From: Phymorhynchus buccinoides
Taxonomy: Eukaryota; Mollusca; Gastropoda; Neogastropoda; Raphitomidae
Reading direction: 5' to 3'
NCBI GenBank assembly: GCA_017654935.2
Contig: CM065691.1
Span: 36,792,927-36,856,926 of the forward strand
Length of the DNA: 64,000 nucleotides
Shown here: one piece after another, positions 1 to 62,428 of the stretch
How the letters are laid out: each line of letters starts with the position of its first letter
How positions within the stretch are numbered: the first letter of the stretch is position 1
Notes under the pieces: generated by a model
Told to the model about the DNA's origin: nothing
The model's database searches: none
What the model saw: the letters and a program-made list of their open reading frames with translations, nothing else
Translations under genes and position numbers: made by a program

Positions 1-585
1 AAGAATCACAGTGATGTCACGAAGCCCCGGTCATAGCACATTGACCTTTTAACACTTTAAATCTACTATTGCGTTCTCCCCTGTCAGGACAAATGTCTGA
101 ATAAAGTTCTAACATTGGCACGCTTTGTCTTCTGCAAGAGCCAGAATACTGTCCTATTGATTTCTTTTGCATCAGGACAGTTTGTCACATCATTTTTCAA
201 TCCTCGGTACATCACTGGAATCACGATTTCAGCCAAGGTCAGGCTGATGCCCACAAAGATGCCTAGCCTAATTTTTTTCTTCTTTTTTCAAAAGTTCAAA
301 CAAAGACCTTAAAAATCCAGAATTCATCACAATAGCCCCCTCCAAAAGTTGCTTACTACTTACTATCACCAAAGTACAATGGAACCTCCCTTATAAGACT
401 CCCTCCCACTTAAGACCTACTTCTATGAGACAATGCCCTTTGTAAGTATTAAAATTACCTCCCTTATACAACTCCGTCCCACTTAAGATCTTATTTTGAT
501 GATTTTTCAAGGTCTTAAAAGGGAGGTTCTTCTTGATATGTCAATTTACAAGAGCAAAGTTCACAAAATGTAAGAAAGTCTATCT

Positions 586-616
<31 letters not shown>

Positions 617-952
617 AGCGTGATGAACAGCCCTTTTGTATATTAAGCATCGTTTGACAGTTACTTTCTTGTTTGGGGCAGAACAAAATATTGCCTTTCA
701 GCTCACCATTTGCCACATCCTTTAAAGACAGGAAGTGACATCAACCACTCAAAAACTATCCACACACTTCCGGCAGTTCCAAAATTCACTACTTTGGCAT
801 CTTCAATCTGCCGGAACAGGCAGGGGAAGATTGTATTTTCAGAACATCGCGACTGATTGTCTTAATATTTTCCACAACAAATACAGTAGGCATCTCTGTG
901 CCCAGACCCCCAAGGGCACTAATTATGATGATCATGATTATGATCCTTACTA

Positions 953-23205
<22,253 letters not shown>

Positions 23206-25570
23206 AATGCGAAGCTATGTAATCAAAAATTACAAATAACGGAATAAAAGAGTTATAAAAACACGCTCTTCTAATACACTTTGGCGGGGCAAACCACAAA
23301 GCCTGCTTATTTCAGATCAGCATTTTATTTCCGGTTCCGGTGTCACGAAAAATAATGCCCGCGTGAAATGAGGCCTCTTTCCCCAATCGAATTTGCTGGA
23401 TCGCCCCTGAATACATTCAGGCAGAGGGTTATGGGCCCGTAACTCACATTCTCCAGGCTACGGTTACGGGGCTCATCACGGGACCAAAATACACTTTATG
23501 GGTATGTGAAATTTGAAATAGTAAATGATTTCGCCGATTTTTTGGCAAAATATGGCCGAAAAAGCGTGAAATCGGCGAAATTGCAATCTTGAATATCTCA
23601 AAAACGGCCGAACGGATTTCGTTCATATTTTCAGAATTGACTAAAACGTCGCTTTGCAACACATTCGGCATAAAACTGAACCGGAAGTACGAAACAGAAG
23701 TGCTCCACCTATGGTCAGGCAGCTTTTATTTGGTTCACGGAATAGCCAAAACCGGAAGTGACGTCACAAAACTAACTATTGGATTTTGTAGCCCCTACTC
23801 TGGCCCAGGTCTGAAAGGAGTTTGTTGGCGATATGTTAAATAGTTTGGAAGTTATTCAAATGTATGTAAATTTGGTTGTGTCACTTTCACTAATTCCCAT
23901 TTATGGATTTTTGTTTTTCATCCGATTTCGCTGAAATTCGCAGGAAAATGGAATGACACCATTCTTATGCTAGACTCCCAATATTAAACCGATTGGCCAA
24001 ACTGTGGCCGAAATGTGGGCCAAAATGGGAAATCTTGGCAACACTTTAATCTTCAATAACTTGAAAACAGCTGCACTGAATACTTTAATTTTTTTCAGTA
24101 TTTACTAAAGAATAACATTGCAATACTTTCGTCAGAAATTCGAACCGGAAGTGGGGACGAAATTTAATATTGAATAACTTGCAAATGGCTGTTTAGGGGG
24201 AGAATCCTGTCATGTTTGCTCTCAAAGGCAAACATAAGCCCTCTAGTTATTTTTGTCTGTGTGGGTGTTTACATTGTACGCCATTTTGAAAAAATTGCGA
24301 AAGACATGGGTACATCGATTTCTCGGCAAAGATGTAGATTAACACCCTCCCACTCAATTTCTCGGTTCTTTCTATGTAGAATGAGAACTTAAATATCTCT
24401 CTAGACTATATGTTTTTTTAAATAGTTACCATTATTTTATTTGCATAGTGTACAGGGCTTCTGAAAAACGAAGAGATTGTGCGTATTTACGCACAGGAGC
24501 TCTCAAATCACCCCCTAGAATGTCAAACCATGCATTAGATTTACCCTTTAATATCTCAAGTAGGGGATGAAGTGACGCGTTAAAACGATGATTTATGCGT
24601 TAACAGTATAAAAAAAATTAAACATAGCCCTTTTCAGTAAGATAACGGCATTGCTCATTTCAATAGTCTGCTTGGCCAAACTAGGTTACTGCCACAATAA
24701 GGAGCTGGCCTAGATATCAAATTCTTGAAAGATCGTGCCGAAACTGCCAGAACGCAGTAAACATCGAAAACAAATTGTTCATTGACAGGCCCTTTTCTCA
24801 AAATCCAGTAAAATCGTTTCACCAGAAATAATTGATATTCCTTTCATCAACATGCCACCAGTCTGGCAAGTGTTAGAGAAAACTTGAAGACAAAGAAGAA
24901 GAAGAAACAGGTTGTTCGTCAAAAACAAAAACAAGCACAAACAAAGTGATCAGTGGGTATGTGAGTGAAGAGAAGTGTTGTGTGCATGTACGTGCGCGTG
25001 TCTATGTAAGTGCCGTTTACTTATGTAGGAAGTAGACCCTTTAAAATTTGAAACGGAGGGTGAAAATACCCCTTAAAATTGTAAACAGGGGGGAAATCAG
25101 AAGCCCTGGTGTACCAATGTGTGCGCGCATGAGTGTATCTGCATAATGTAATTGTGCAAACATATGCGAAGGTGATTCTTGTTTTTATCTTCTAAACTTA
25201 TAAATTCATATGAATGATTTGAGTTGTCTATTACTCTAAGCTTATAGATTTATACTGGTGGTCGATGGTTGTCTTAAACATGTAGTTTCTGTTTAACTAT
25301 ATACGATTTGTATTATGTTTAATTTAAGCGTGGTCTGACCTTATTACTGTATTGTCACATGTGATGTTAGCTTAATTGTTGAAATCGCGGACGTTGCCAC
25401 ATATAATTTCTCTTTTAGATATAATAAAGGTTTGTTGAGTTGAGTTGAGTTACGGTTGTGGCGCGCATGCATATTACGTTGACGGGACTTATTTCACGAA
25501 AGCACTTATGTCTCGTGACTGATACATTACGTCATTCATTGGTTCAAGTCAAGAAATACAATTAGGATAA

Positions 25571-25621
<51 letters not shown>

Positions 25622-25799
25622 GCGTGTGTGTGTGTGTGTGTGGGGGGGGGGGGGTTGTTGCTGTTGTTCTTGTCAGTTTTGGCTGTTGTTGGCGGTGGTG
25701 GCGGGGTTTTTTAAAATTTTAAGATTCATTAAAAACACTTTAGAAAACTATTACTAAAACTAGAGCGGCGTTATGACGCACTGGATCACCAGCCGCGCG

Positions 25800-26450
25800 G
25801 CAGTATTTTCGGCTGCAGTGCTTCGCCTCACAGCTGGTAACTTTGGAAGGACTTCTAAGACAGCATGATATGATAAGTCTCATACTAATTCAATATCAGT
25901 GAACTACTACGTACATGCCCAGGTGCTCCGCCGGCGGCGCAGCATTTTCGGCTTCAGTGACTGTCTTAACCTTTGACCTATGACCTTCATTTTCTAACTT
26001 GGTCTAGATATTATTTGTACTTATCTGCATGCAAAATTTGAGCGCCTAGCTCCCTCCTTTCAAACGTTATTCTGCATGGTAACATATAGACAGGTAGAGC
26101 ATTTTCGGCTCCAGTGACCTTGCACTTTGACCAATGACCTTCATTTTCGAACCTGGACTAGATATCGTTAGTACCTATCTGCATGCAAAATGTGAGCGTC
26201 ATAGGTCCCTTCGTTTAAACGTTATCGTGCCAGGTGCTCGGCAGCATTTTCGGCTCCAGTGACCTTGACCTTTGACATATGACCTTCATTTTCGAACTTG
26301 GCGTAGATATCCTTAGTACCTATCCATACACAGAATGTGAGCGTCTTGTAGCCGGGTCCCTCCGTTCAAATGTTATTATGGTAACACTATAGTACATGGA
26401 TAGTCAGCCTCCGTTCAAACATTATCATGGTAACAAGATAGTCACATAGA
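25800..26450. repeat. degenerate repeats with TGACCT half-sites
   Basis: Three to four units of about 145 bp share GCATTTTCGGCTCCAGTGACC, a TGACCT-rich core, CTTCATTTTC and CAAACGTTAT. They lie between the two genes. Confidence 0.7.
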
Positions 26451-27369
26451 CAGATACTGAGATAGCCAGGAACAAACAGAAATCGCTGAAAACATTACCA
26501 GCTTCGCTCTCTTCGTTCGCGGCTGGTGACAAAGTTGATCAGTGAGACTTAACTCTCACAGAATAGTTCAATTGTCTGCAATAAACTGTCTAATTCGGTT
26601 AATTCATTACTTTATACGCTTTTATTTTCCCCAAACATTCACATCCAAGGCTAGCGCTGTCCCACAGCCTTACTTAAACGTACAATGCGCTTTGGTTGTC
26701 TTATAATATTCCTGGAACTTTTTTAAAAGTAGCTGCCAAAACACGCTGTTCAAGTTCACAATGAATCTTCTTTACAACAGGCTGAAATATCAAAACGAGT
26801 GCTTGATTACTTCTATAAAAAGCAAGTTGAAAAACCCGACATGGCTGACATCGCTCTGCATTGTTACAAAATCGGGACTTTATTGGAGTTGCACTGCCTC
26901 CGGGCATTGCCTCCAGTATTGTTCCCACCATCTTTGTATTTACAAATGTCCCATATGTGTCTGTTCCAGACCGAGAGGACGTAAAGCACCATTTTTTCGT
27001 TCGTTCCGACGTGGCTTTGTGCCTTGGGGGTGGGGTGGTGGATACTAATTAATTGGTAGTATCCAACAGACCTGTGGAGTGTTGTACGTGGCTCTCGTTA
27101 GTTTAGGGTTACATTTGGGGGGTATTTACTTCAGTTCATAATATAGTCACAGAGGCGTCTCTGTGAAATTCGGGTTGCTTCCCACCTGTGAGCGCGTCGC
27201 AGCCCGGCAGAGGCGTGCCACCCATTTTTTTAATTTTTTTTGACACACCCATTTTGTTTTGTTTTTTTGGCGGCATGCGATGTTTGTGTGACTGATGAGG
27301 AAGGAAAGGGGCGGGGGGTAAAGTTTGACCAAATGATAATATTTTCGTCGCCACTGGGCTTAAATTGTG

Positions 27370-28081
27370 CTAAGTGCATGGGCACACGGGATCTCAATCG
27401 GTTTATCGTCTCATCCGAAAGACTCCATATTCAGACCATAAGGCCTATTGCAGAGTGAGAGGAAAAATCCCCTGTGCCATGTAAATCTTGGCTTCCACAT
27501 CTCTCAAGATATGAGTGTTGACTCACAAGTTCAAACTATCTGTCGGTCAGCATACTGTGAGCTGCGTCGCATTGGTACGATTCGACATCTCCTGTCCTGT
27601 CTGCGCTTTTGTTCTCTCTAAATTAGATTATTGTAATTCACTTTTGTATGGCTGCCCCCAACACGTCCTTGACAAGCTTCAAAAAGTCCAGAACTCTGCT
27701 GCCAGACTTGTCCTCAAGGTCTCTAAGTATCATCATGTTCAACCACTCCTGATATCCCTCCATTGGCTTCCCATCAAAGCACGTATTGACTACAAAATGT
27801 CCACTCTATGTCATTCTTATTTCTCTGGAAATGCCCCTAGCTATATTTCTGACATGCTTTCTGTCTATACTCCATCAAGGCAATTGCGGTCATCTTCGGA
27901 TTCGAAAATTCTCTGTGTTCCTATTACACGAACAAAAATGTTTGGTGAGCGCTCCTTTTCCTTTTCGGCCCCATCAGTTTGGAACTCCTTACCACGCGAA
28001 ATTCGCCATATCGAGTCCTTGCAATGCTTCAAATCAGCTCTAAAGACCCACCTATTCGGCAAGCTACATTACAACCTTTAG
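27370..28081 (+). pseudogene. CR1/L2-like LINE reverse-transcriptase C-terminal fragment
   Basis: LSKLDYCNSLLYGCP, LQKVQNSAARLVLKV, LLISLHWLPIKARIDYK, FSFSAPSVWNSLPREIR and FKSALKTHLFGK form the well-known tail of jockey/CR1/L2-type ORF2. Upstream, NLGFHISQDMSVDSQVQT continues the protein in another frame, so there is at least one frameshift near 27596. A piece of SINE/LINE 3' tail (CACGGGATCTCAATCGG) lies just before it. Confidence 0.85.
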
Positions 28082-28121
28082 GCCACATTACTTCTCGACT
28101 CTATTCTCCCCGCTCTCTTTT

Positions 28122-29222
28122 TATTTATATTACGAGCGATTCAACATGTCTGTTTCCGTAGCAACTCCAACGTGACTGCTTCTAGCAGAAAACAAGTCTG
28201 CCTGCGCGATACGTTAGAAAGACCGAAGTATAGTAGTTGTTTTCTTGCAAATCCTACAGAATAGGATGCAGTCTTGGCATATGATTAAGAACATAGTTAC
28301 AAGAAGAGCAAACACACAGTCAATGGGAGAAGGAATTTGCTTGATTATAAACGAGTTTTCTTATAACCGAGTTTTGATAATGCATAAGAAAGGAGTTCTG
28401 CCGGAAAAATGTTTTTGCTTGATTATAAGCGCGTTGTCTTATAAGCGGCTGTATGGGGCATTTCTATATGTATAATGTAAAGATAGTGGGTCTTCTTTTT
28501 TTGCGTTCCCAGGCCATATGGCCATAATGGGTAAGGAACATATGTCTCTCTCTCTACATGTGTCCGGTTTTCAGTTTTCACTGGTTTCCCCGATGCGTAC
28601 AGCCGACACATTCCGATTTTGGAGGAGCTCAAAGGAGAAAAATTATTTGGAGGATTTTGTTTGAAAAAAGGCAGGAGAATGGGCCAATAAGTCAGAAAGA
28701 TAGTAGATGATAGAAAGCAAAGGGAAAAGGCAGTCACAAAGAGTGGCAGACTAGGGCAAGTTTCAAGCACAGAACTTCCAGAAAGTGGGGCAACTACTTT
28801 TACGATAGACCCCCACGGGAGATAGTGGGTCGATCATGCAATATCAAGTCTCCCCAGGATATTAAAGAAGTACCTGGAGAAAAAAAGGCTTTTTCCTTTT
28901 TTTAATTTATTAATCCATCCGTCTGTCAGCCATGAAAGACAGCGTCTCGATTATCATTTTGTGTTGATTGCTGATTGCCATTTTTTCTAACCTCCAATCC
29001 CAGCATTTTCAATTTCTTTTTTTGCGGAACTCTTTTCTGTTGTTCTTTATTCCAAACTTTCTCATTTCTGTTGCGATGAATTTGTATTTATATTACGAGC
29101 GATTCAACATGTTTGTTTCCGTAGCAACTCCAATGTGACTGCTCAGTCTAGCAGAAAACAAGTCTGCCTGCGCGATATGTTGATTTTGAAGTAGAAAATC
29201 GTGTTAAAGACCTAAGTATAGT
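28122..29222. repeat. pair of direct repeats of about 105-130 bp
   Basis: ATTACGAGCGATTCAACATG through CTGCCTGCGCGAT occurs at 28122-28235 and 29088-29222, about 0.97 kb apart, just after the LINE fragment. The segment between may be an insertion or duplication. No ORF of note. Confidence 0.75.
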
Positions 29223-29531
29223 ACATGTTCACATGTGCCAGAAATGTTGTTTACCTTTAATGTATGCTTTCAAGTGTTGTCACGTTACAAATGAATTTGA
29301 GTTGCTTCTCGAGTGTGTGTGCGCGCGCACATGTGTGCATATGTGGAGATGCATTACAGCAACCAAATTATTTCTTTGATGAGAGGACAGAATAGTAATA
29401 AGTTGGTGCTGAATTTTGATTGCAAATGTCATATTCTATTCCCCCTGTCAGGACAAAAGTAATATCATATTGAAATTTACCACTGGTGGACTTAGTACAA
29501 TTGATTTATGCAAGAGCCAGGACATATAATA

Positions 29532-29955
29532 TACTGGTCTCCAAAATTTAAGGGCCGGAAGAACGATCTTCTCTCTTCTGTCTTGGAGGCATGCTTATTG
29601 AGAGCTCTGGTTGCCGCCCTTAAATACACATTCGTGTCTAACTTTTGCTCAGCAGTGTTCACTAGTCATGCCTTGCACGTGCAATAGGCAAGAAACCTGC
29701 ATCAGTCCCGATTCTTCAGCGAAAAGAGACCAAACTTTCGTGAAATTATCGTGAATATGCCACATTTTAAGCGTACCTGAAAACGCTGTTGCTCTACTGC
29801 AATGTCTGCAAAACTGGTTCAGGCACGTGCAACAGGAAGGAAAGTTATTGAGTAGCCTATGTTTTGCCATTTTCTTCATTGTTGTCTTAGTGTACAATAA
29901 ATAGATATCAAGCTACTGAAAACAGAAGCCGGCCCTTAACTTTTGGAGACCAGTA
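29532..29955. mobile_element. TA-flanked MITE, 424 bp
   Basis: Ends TACTGGTCTCCAAAA and, inverted, the same sequence, extending about 28 bp into AAGGGCCGG. TA on both sides. Unclassified mariner-type by target site. Confidence 0.8.
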
Positions 29956-30468
29956 TAGTTGTCCTCTTGACTTTTGTTTTGCTTAGGTGTCTCTGTCCTT
30001 TTTTCCTCCTCGGTGCAACACAGACTCACTGGATTCTAATTCTGTCCATTTACTTCTTCTGTCCATCTTCCTTTGCATAGTTCTTTCTTTCTGAACGCCC
30101 CTCCTCCTAAAAGTTGGTCCATTGCTGCCAGCACCCCCCCCCCCCCCCCCCCCCCCATTATTGTACAGTTGTATCATCTCCATTCAAACTTAAAAATCAA
30201 TTAAACAGAAAGGCATTTTGTAAGTATATATTTTTTTACATTCCAAATTATTGTACAATCTCTTTTCATACTTTAAATCAAAGAAGCAGAAAGCATCTTG
30301 TCTGCATAGTGTTGAGTACAGAGTTTCAATTTCAAACAGTAAAAGTTGTCTATGTTCCACCTTTCAACATGTTTGTTGCAAGCAGAATGATTTATCACAT
30401 AACCTATCTCCCCTCACCCATACCCAGGTCATGCTTAATAACAATAACGCATACACTCAGAGAGAGAA

Positions 30469-30542
<74 letters not shown>

Positions 30543-30835
30543 GAGAGAGAGAGACAGAGACAGAAAAAACAGAGAGAGAGAGACAGAAGAAAATCTACCT
30601 GATGGTAATGGTATTGAAATGCTGGTCAGTAATTTATTGGGAAGAAATGAGATGCATTCATATTCTATTACATTTCCATTAAATTACTGTTTCAAGTGAC
30701 CTGTGTTGCAACTTTGTAAATGTAAAATTCAATACTTTGTAACTCTGCTAGCAGTCTTTGAAAACTTCTTTGTTAAGTTACTTTCCCTTTTGCATGCATT
30801 CACTTCACCTCACAAGTCTGAACAATAACAGCTTT

Positions 30836-32994
30836 TATTTTGTTGCAAATTCTCTTTATTGATAAACAATTCAACATCAAGAAATATAATCTATACATTA
30901 CTGATTTACTTCACATATCAAAATGTATTTATTTCTTTTCAATTGCACATGTCATGTACATAAGCCTTCAAATTTTAAATATAACATCATGTGGAATTAA
31001 CATGCAATCTTTTTATTTTTAAATCATTCACTTTCTTACAGTAAACAGACAAATAACAAAATCATCAACAATTTTTGTTTGTAACTGAAAATGATGAGAA
31101 CACCAGCACGATTTCTGTTACATAATTACTGGAAGGGACACACCAGCTTCAGATACTATGCACTGTACAAGATCTGAAGTGATTCTGTGCAATTGTTCAC
31201 AAGATGTGTGTGGACAGACAGAAAAGATCAAGAAACAGACTTAAAAAATCAACAATATCATAAAATAACAAAGGGATTACAAGCAAAAATCAACAAAAAA
31301 CAGAAATAACCACCAGAGTAGCTTTCTACTCCACAAAGAGGAGTGCACAAAAATGGAGGTATCAATGAGAGCATGCATATGTGCATCATTGTAAGAAACG
31401 ATAGTCTGCAATGCGCACTGATCCTGTTTCTGTGTGTACATTGTATTTTAACAGGACAGAACACCTGAGGCACCGCTAATAGGCACATTTCTTTTTTAAA
31501 ATCTCTAAGTATATATAAAACTTTCACAAATTCATTTTTAGAGAAGAGAGGAAGAAGAAAGGAGAAAAGATAGGGGTCTGTGGCATTTCAATGAAGACTA
31601 ATCAAAATTTTATAAGCCAGTCATGCGGTGAATTGATATTTATTGTCTCAACAACACTGCAACTTTTCTACAAATTCAAAGCAGTACTTTTTTACACAAC
31701 TGCTACACATAAACATACAAACAAAATTTAACAAGGTAAAATGGCTTTAGCACAATATCATTGCACCCTGAATGTAAAACGAGAAAGTTAAAAACAGTCT
31801 GTACAATTTTACAGTAAAAGAAAGCTTACTATTAAACTTGTACAGTTAAATCAAAAGAAAAATCCTAAACAATCATATTTGTATCATGATCTATCATGTC
31901 TTGATTTATTATTCCTAAAAGTATCCTTACAACAAACTCATTTAATAAACATACAAAGGAGCTAAAGCATGGAGTACATGTTACACATTTAGTTTGAGCC
32001 TGTATTCACGTTGAGATAGCATGAGACTTAGCATGATGCTAACTTAGAAGCTCTTCCAAAAGTCCTATTAAATCCTATAGGACATTGGAAGAGCTTCTAA
32101 GTTAGCATCATGCTAAGTCTCATGCTATCTCCACGTGAATACAGGCCCTGGAGTTTTTCTATAGCCCGCATTAAGCAGGAACAAAGACAAATAAGAAAAT
32201 GTTCGCAAAAAAACACATTTAAAATCTGTTCTTTGTGGAAAGCAAACATGTTCAAATCTCTATCAAAAAAAAGAAAAAGTATTAAACATATTCACACCTT
32301 TAAATTTGTATGCTGAGGGAAGGGGTGGGGTGGGGGAGATGTTTCAAAAGTTTGAAAAGATTGGAATAATTTACAAGTTTCACACAATCAGTGACAAAAC
32401 TGAAACAACGCTTTACATGTTTCCATAGTAATCTAGCAACAAAATTACAATGCTGAATAATTTGAAAAGAAGGCAATTGATACTCTTACTATTTTAACCC
32501 ACTGTTCATTGATAAAAGAATCACAATTTACAACATGAAAACTGCACTAAAAACAAAACACATCAACAACAAAATACATCTGCCAATATTTCAAATAAAA
32601 CAACAAAAGGAGCAAGCTAGTGTTTACTGTGAACTGCACTTGTTGGTCTCACTACCCTTATACCACGCACAATAGAATATTGTGGTCAACCAATCTTAAA
32701 AATTACACAAATATTGAACTCATTTGCAATACATGTCAACCCTTTCTCTCTTTTTCTTTTACAAAAACAATCACAGATAACTTGAATCACAACAGAACCA
32801 TGTCAATGTTATTTACAATTTGCGCACCGGAAGGAAGCATTATGACTGATGATGTTCAGTTCATGAACATTGGCTATGTAGCAATGCGCGCAATAATCAT
32901 TTGATTCTGTTCAGTTTATGAATACTGTCTCTCTGATGAGGATGACGACGCAGGTACATAACGAAGGAGATCAAAGACCCAGATGTGCACAGCC
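30836..32994 (-). other. putative SREBP 3' untranslated region
   Basis: AT-rich DNA follows the stop codon with no ORF or recognised transposon other than one fold-back. Minus-strand AATAAA signals occur at 30855-30860 and at 31639-31644, so alternative ends are possible. The extent is inference from signals only. Confidence 0.4.
31998..32146. repeat. 149-bp fold-back (arms about 71 bp) in the SREBP 3'UTR
   Basis: The left arm begins GCCTGTATTCACGTTGAG. The right arm is its reverse complement with only a couple of differences, around a loop of about 6 nt. Flanking octamers TTTAGTTT and TGGAGTTT are only partly alike. It could be a palindromic MITE or a hairpin-forming RNA element. Confidence 0.85.
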
Positions 32995-59501
<26,507 letters not shown>

Positions 59502-59640
59502 GTTAGTTTGCGTCTGCTGGTTGCGCCACGAGACCTCATCCAATCAGAGCTCAGTACTGCATCGGATGATTTTTCGTCATTGCTGGCACTCTCATTATTC
59601 ATGCAAAAGAATCAGGTGAAAGCGAGTTCGACTGAGGTCA
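59502..59640 (-). promoter_or_regulatory. putative SREBP 5'UTR/proximal promoter
   Basis: Just upstream of the start codon lie a CCAAT box (59540-59544, plus-strand orientation), an E-box CAGGTG (59613-59618) and an AGGTCA half-site. NF-Y CCAAT boxes beside SREBP sites are typical of SREBP-regulated promoters. Function here is inference and no TATA box is obvious. Confidence 0.3.
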
Positions 59641-60016
59641 CACGCCAAATTTAGACCTTGACCTCGATTTCTATGGTCTTACCCCACTCCCACTACGCAC
59701 CCACATCCACCCCCCAAAATGCAGGCTTCATGGCTTCAGCTTGAGAGAGAGAGATATATATATATAGTACGGTGGTGTCACACCTGTCCGTGAAATAGCT
59801 GTTTTCCCCCCCTCATAGGCCTAGTCTAGTTGATACACACACGCGCGCACACAGAGTTATTATGTCAGTTATTGCTGGTTACGGCAGGTGGACATCATTG
59901 GCAGAAGAGAAAGAAAGAAAGAGAACACTGAACATTGAACTGTTTTAATGTCATTGGCTTACATAGCTTAGATAACATGGGGTGAGAGAGAGAGAGTTTA
60001 CTATTAGTAGGCCAAA

Positions 60017-60234
60017 TAGGGGAAGACGGGGTAAAAAGCGCATGGGCGGGTAAGAAGCCGACCCCAATTATCTCATGAAATGAAGCAAATTTCAGTCTCA
60101 TTTTGCCCATGAGACGAGCGTTAATGTCTAGCATTCGTCTCATGGGCAAATTTGACTGAAATTTTCTTTATTTCATGAGATAATTGGGGTGGGCTTCTTA
60201 CCCGCCCATGCGCTTTTTACCCCGTCTTCCCCTA
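60017..60234. mobile_element. 218-bp palindromic MITE upstream of SREBP
   Basis: The two halves starting TAGGGGAAGACGGGGTAAAA are nearly perfect reverse complements over about 100 bp, so the whole element is a fold-back. TA ends suggest a Tc1/mariner-type target. Confidence 0.88.
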
Positions 60235-60838
60235 CATGTATCTAAAAAATCTATCTTTGGTGTAGTTTCATGAATGGATGAAACTTTCAAAATGGGCTGA
60301 TATATGTGCCAGGTTTTAAAAATATATTTTTCTATAACTTTCATTTGAAAACAAATGCATCGTCTCGAGACCAAAAGAAAAAAAACAAGAAAAAAAGCAG
60401 CTATTTAAATCGAGTTATTGTCCTTAGCCCTTGACACCAAGTGGCGTTCCATTCGAAGGCAGTTTAGGCTAGCCTACTAACCAGAAAACTCACTCAGTCT
60501 CTCTCACTTTCTGTTTCTCTCTCATAAGACATGGGGGGGGGGGGGGGATCTGCATCTTTACCCATCTGTTTTTATGTAAATACTGAAAATATGAACTAAT
60601 TCCGTTCAGCCGTTTTTGATATATTTAAGATTTAAATTTCTCCGATTTCGCGTTTTTTCGGCCATATTTTGCTGAAAATTCTGCGTAATCATTTAATATT
60701 TCTAATACCAACATGGTCCTGCAACTTTCCTGAAAATATCAGCCAAATCGGACCAAAAATGGGGAAGAAAAAAAAGAAAGAAGAAGAATTGTTACAAATG
60801 CAATAGCGCTAAAGGGGGGAATCTCTGATCATAACAAC

Positions 60839-61018
60839 TAGAGTTGAGAACCGGTTCAAAAATCCGAACCGGTTTTAAACCGGTTTTCCCTCTTAGAACC
60901 GGTTTTACCGAACCGGTTTTTTAACAGTACTCGCATCAATAGTTTCACCTATGCAAACACATATTTATTTGTCAGAATATTCACACACACGCACGCACGC
61001 GCACACATTCACACACAT

Positions 61019-61095
<77 letters not shown>

Positions 61096-61384
61096 AAAGA
61101 AACTTATGGTGACGTATGACACACACACACACACTCAACTCAACACTCAGTCAAAGTCAAAGCCATACACCACCACAAACTAGAAACAGCTACTCTTGGT
61201 TTTCAAACACCCAATCTGCGCTCAGAATCAGTGTTGTTTTTCGAAAAGAATGCGTTATTCTAAGAAAAACTTACTTTCAGTTTGCAGTTAAAAAACCGGT
61301 TCACAGCAACTCGAACCGGTTTTTCGAACCGCGAAAGTTTAGCACCGGTTTTTCGGTTCAAACCGGTTTTTCGCCCCACCTCTA
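60839..61384. mobile_element. hAT MITE with 8-bp duplication, ACCGGTTTT-rich
   Basis: Flanked by ATAACAAC on both sides (60831-60838 and 61385-61392). Ends TAGAGTTGAG and, inverted, TAGAGGTGGGGCG. The interior carries many ACCGGTT motifs near both ends and a CA microsatellite. It interrupts a repeat also present at about 23.4-24.25 kb. Confidence 0.85.
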
Positions 61385-61630
61385 ATAACAACTAGAGGGC
61401 TTATGTTTGCCTTTGCATGACAGGTTTCTCCCCTCCATCAATCTTTCCCTCCGCACTTCCGGTTGGTACTTCTGGCTTGAATTTACTACCGGAAGTGTTG
61501 CAACGCTGCTCTTTAATAAATAGTGCAAATAAGACTTCATTCAGTGCAGTGCAAGTTATTCGAAATTAATGTTTGGCCATTTTCGTCCCCACTTCGAGGC
61601 GAGCTTGGGAAACCAAGCTATCACTTTGGT

Positions 61631-62348
<718 letters not shown>

Positions 62349-62428
62349 ATTCAAGGCTCCACAAGTGTTCGATTGGATTTGAGCATAGCCACTGGGAATA
62401 CAGAAGTTTGCCGGATTGGAGAAAGATC

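Larger units (their letters stand above)
23206..30835. other. intergenic region between ISWI and SREBP
   Basis: No host coding exon is seen. It holds the LINE fragment, the half-site repeats, the 424-bp MITE, a repeat shared with 60.56-61.44 kb, a LINE-like 3' end closing in repeated TTGAG at about 25440, and presumably the ISWI promoter near 23.2-23.4 kb. Confidence 0.6.

Noticed and set aside
587..616. Poly-C tract as a functional signal
   Set aside because: A simple homopolymer next to MITE remnants; no reason to assign a role.
26701..27052. Small overlapping frames on both strands
   Set aside because: No recognisable domain, splice structure or homology pattern.
59502..59543. Upstream start for SREBP giving a DEVSW... 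extension
   Set aside because: The upstream codon is TTG, not ATG; the downstream ATG has a strong context.
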